Part shown: positions 62,686-64,000 of the stretch, one piece after another
How the letters are laid out: the number at the start of each line of letters is the position of its first letter
Position numbering within the stretch: the first letter of the stretch is position 1
Assembly (NCBI GenBank): GCA_905234275.1
Contig: CAJOHD010000006.1
Coordinates: forward strand, 39,645 to 103,644
Origin: an uncultured Bacteroidales bacterium
Lineage (GTDB): Bacteria; Bacteroidota; Bacteroidia; Bacteroidales; F082
DNA length: 64,000 bases
Reading direction: 5' to 3'
Notes under the pieces: generated by a model
Seen by the model: only the letters and a program-made list of their open reading frames with translations
Database searches by the model: none
What the model was told of the DNA's origin: nothing
Program-made: the position numbers and the translations under genes

Positions 62686-64000
<1,315 letters not shown>

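Overview
The window looks like a chromosomal segment of a Bacteroidales (Bacteroidota) bacterium. Promoters carry the phylum-specific -7 element TAnnTTTG, usually followed by CA or TA. Several exported proteins end in a type IX secretion (T9SS type A) sorting tail. The FeoAB fusion, DUF4175 protein, system II CcsBA and membrane-anchored TPR regulators are typical of the group. I see no rRNA, tRNA, CRISPR array, intact insertion sequence or phage.

Layout. 0-8 kb: the 5' part of a sensor-kinase-like gene, a methyltransferase, mnmG flanked by two perfect parS-like palindromes, ybeY and a DUF4175 gene, with dispersed palindromic repeats between them. 8-20 kb: a metal permease, a T9SS GLUG-like protein with its probable TPR/HTH regulator, gltX, folB, a cobalamin riboswitch driving two T9SS proteins, a 57-aa CWC zinc-ribbon-like gene, and feoAB. 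20-31 kb: a signalling island with a kinase-like/RelA-SpoT/HD hydrolase/APH kinase/PP2C-HATPase/STAS operon, a second kinase-like gene behind a duplicated operator block, an AraC-TPR regulator, a subtilase, and a decayed T9SS gene. 31-35 kb: outer-membrane protein, MarR-GPx stress pair, DUF2156/GNAT protein, zinc CDF exporter. 35-42 kb: porin, imelysin, di-heme oxidoreductase and CcsBA in one operon, probably for iron. 42-50 kb: PhzF, a CPBP protease fusion and an MMPL/LolA-like/barrel operon. 50-64 kb: GNAT, flavodoxin, ZIP, Na/Pi, then a patchwork of small oxidoreductase, thioesterase and membrane genes mixed with many internally deleted gene remnants, ending in an AraC-controlled acetyltransferase/alcohol dehydrogenase/aldo-keto reductase set.

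How it works together. Four promoters (metal permease, feoAB, porin-imelysin operon, MMPL operon) share an ATGATGA box at exactly the same distance (30 bp) from the -7 element, and the first three carry a second box 31-32 bp further upstream; this looks like one unrecognised regulon. A second regulon links the TPR/HTH regulator to the neighbouring T9SS gene through paired CGTACC boxes. A third uses 21-bp-phased repeats in front of two paralogous kinase-like genes. The most striking genome-dynamics signal is a set of genes that kept both termini but lost the middle through short microhomologies, for flavodoxin, PhzF, ClbS and others. A second is the presence of several repeat families inside coding sequences, mostly in frame.
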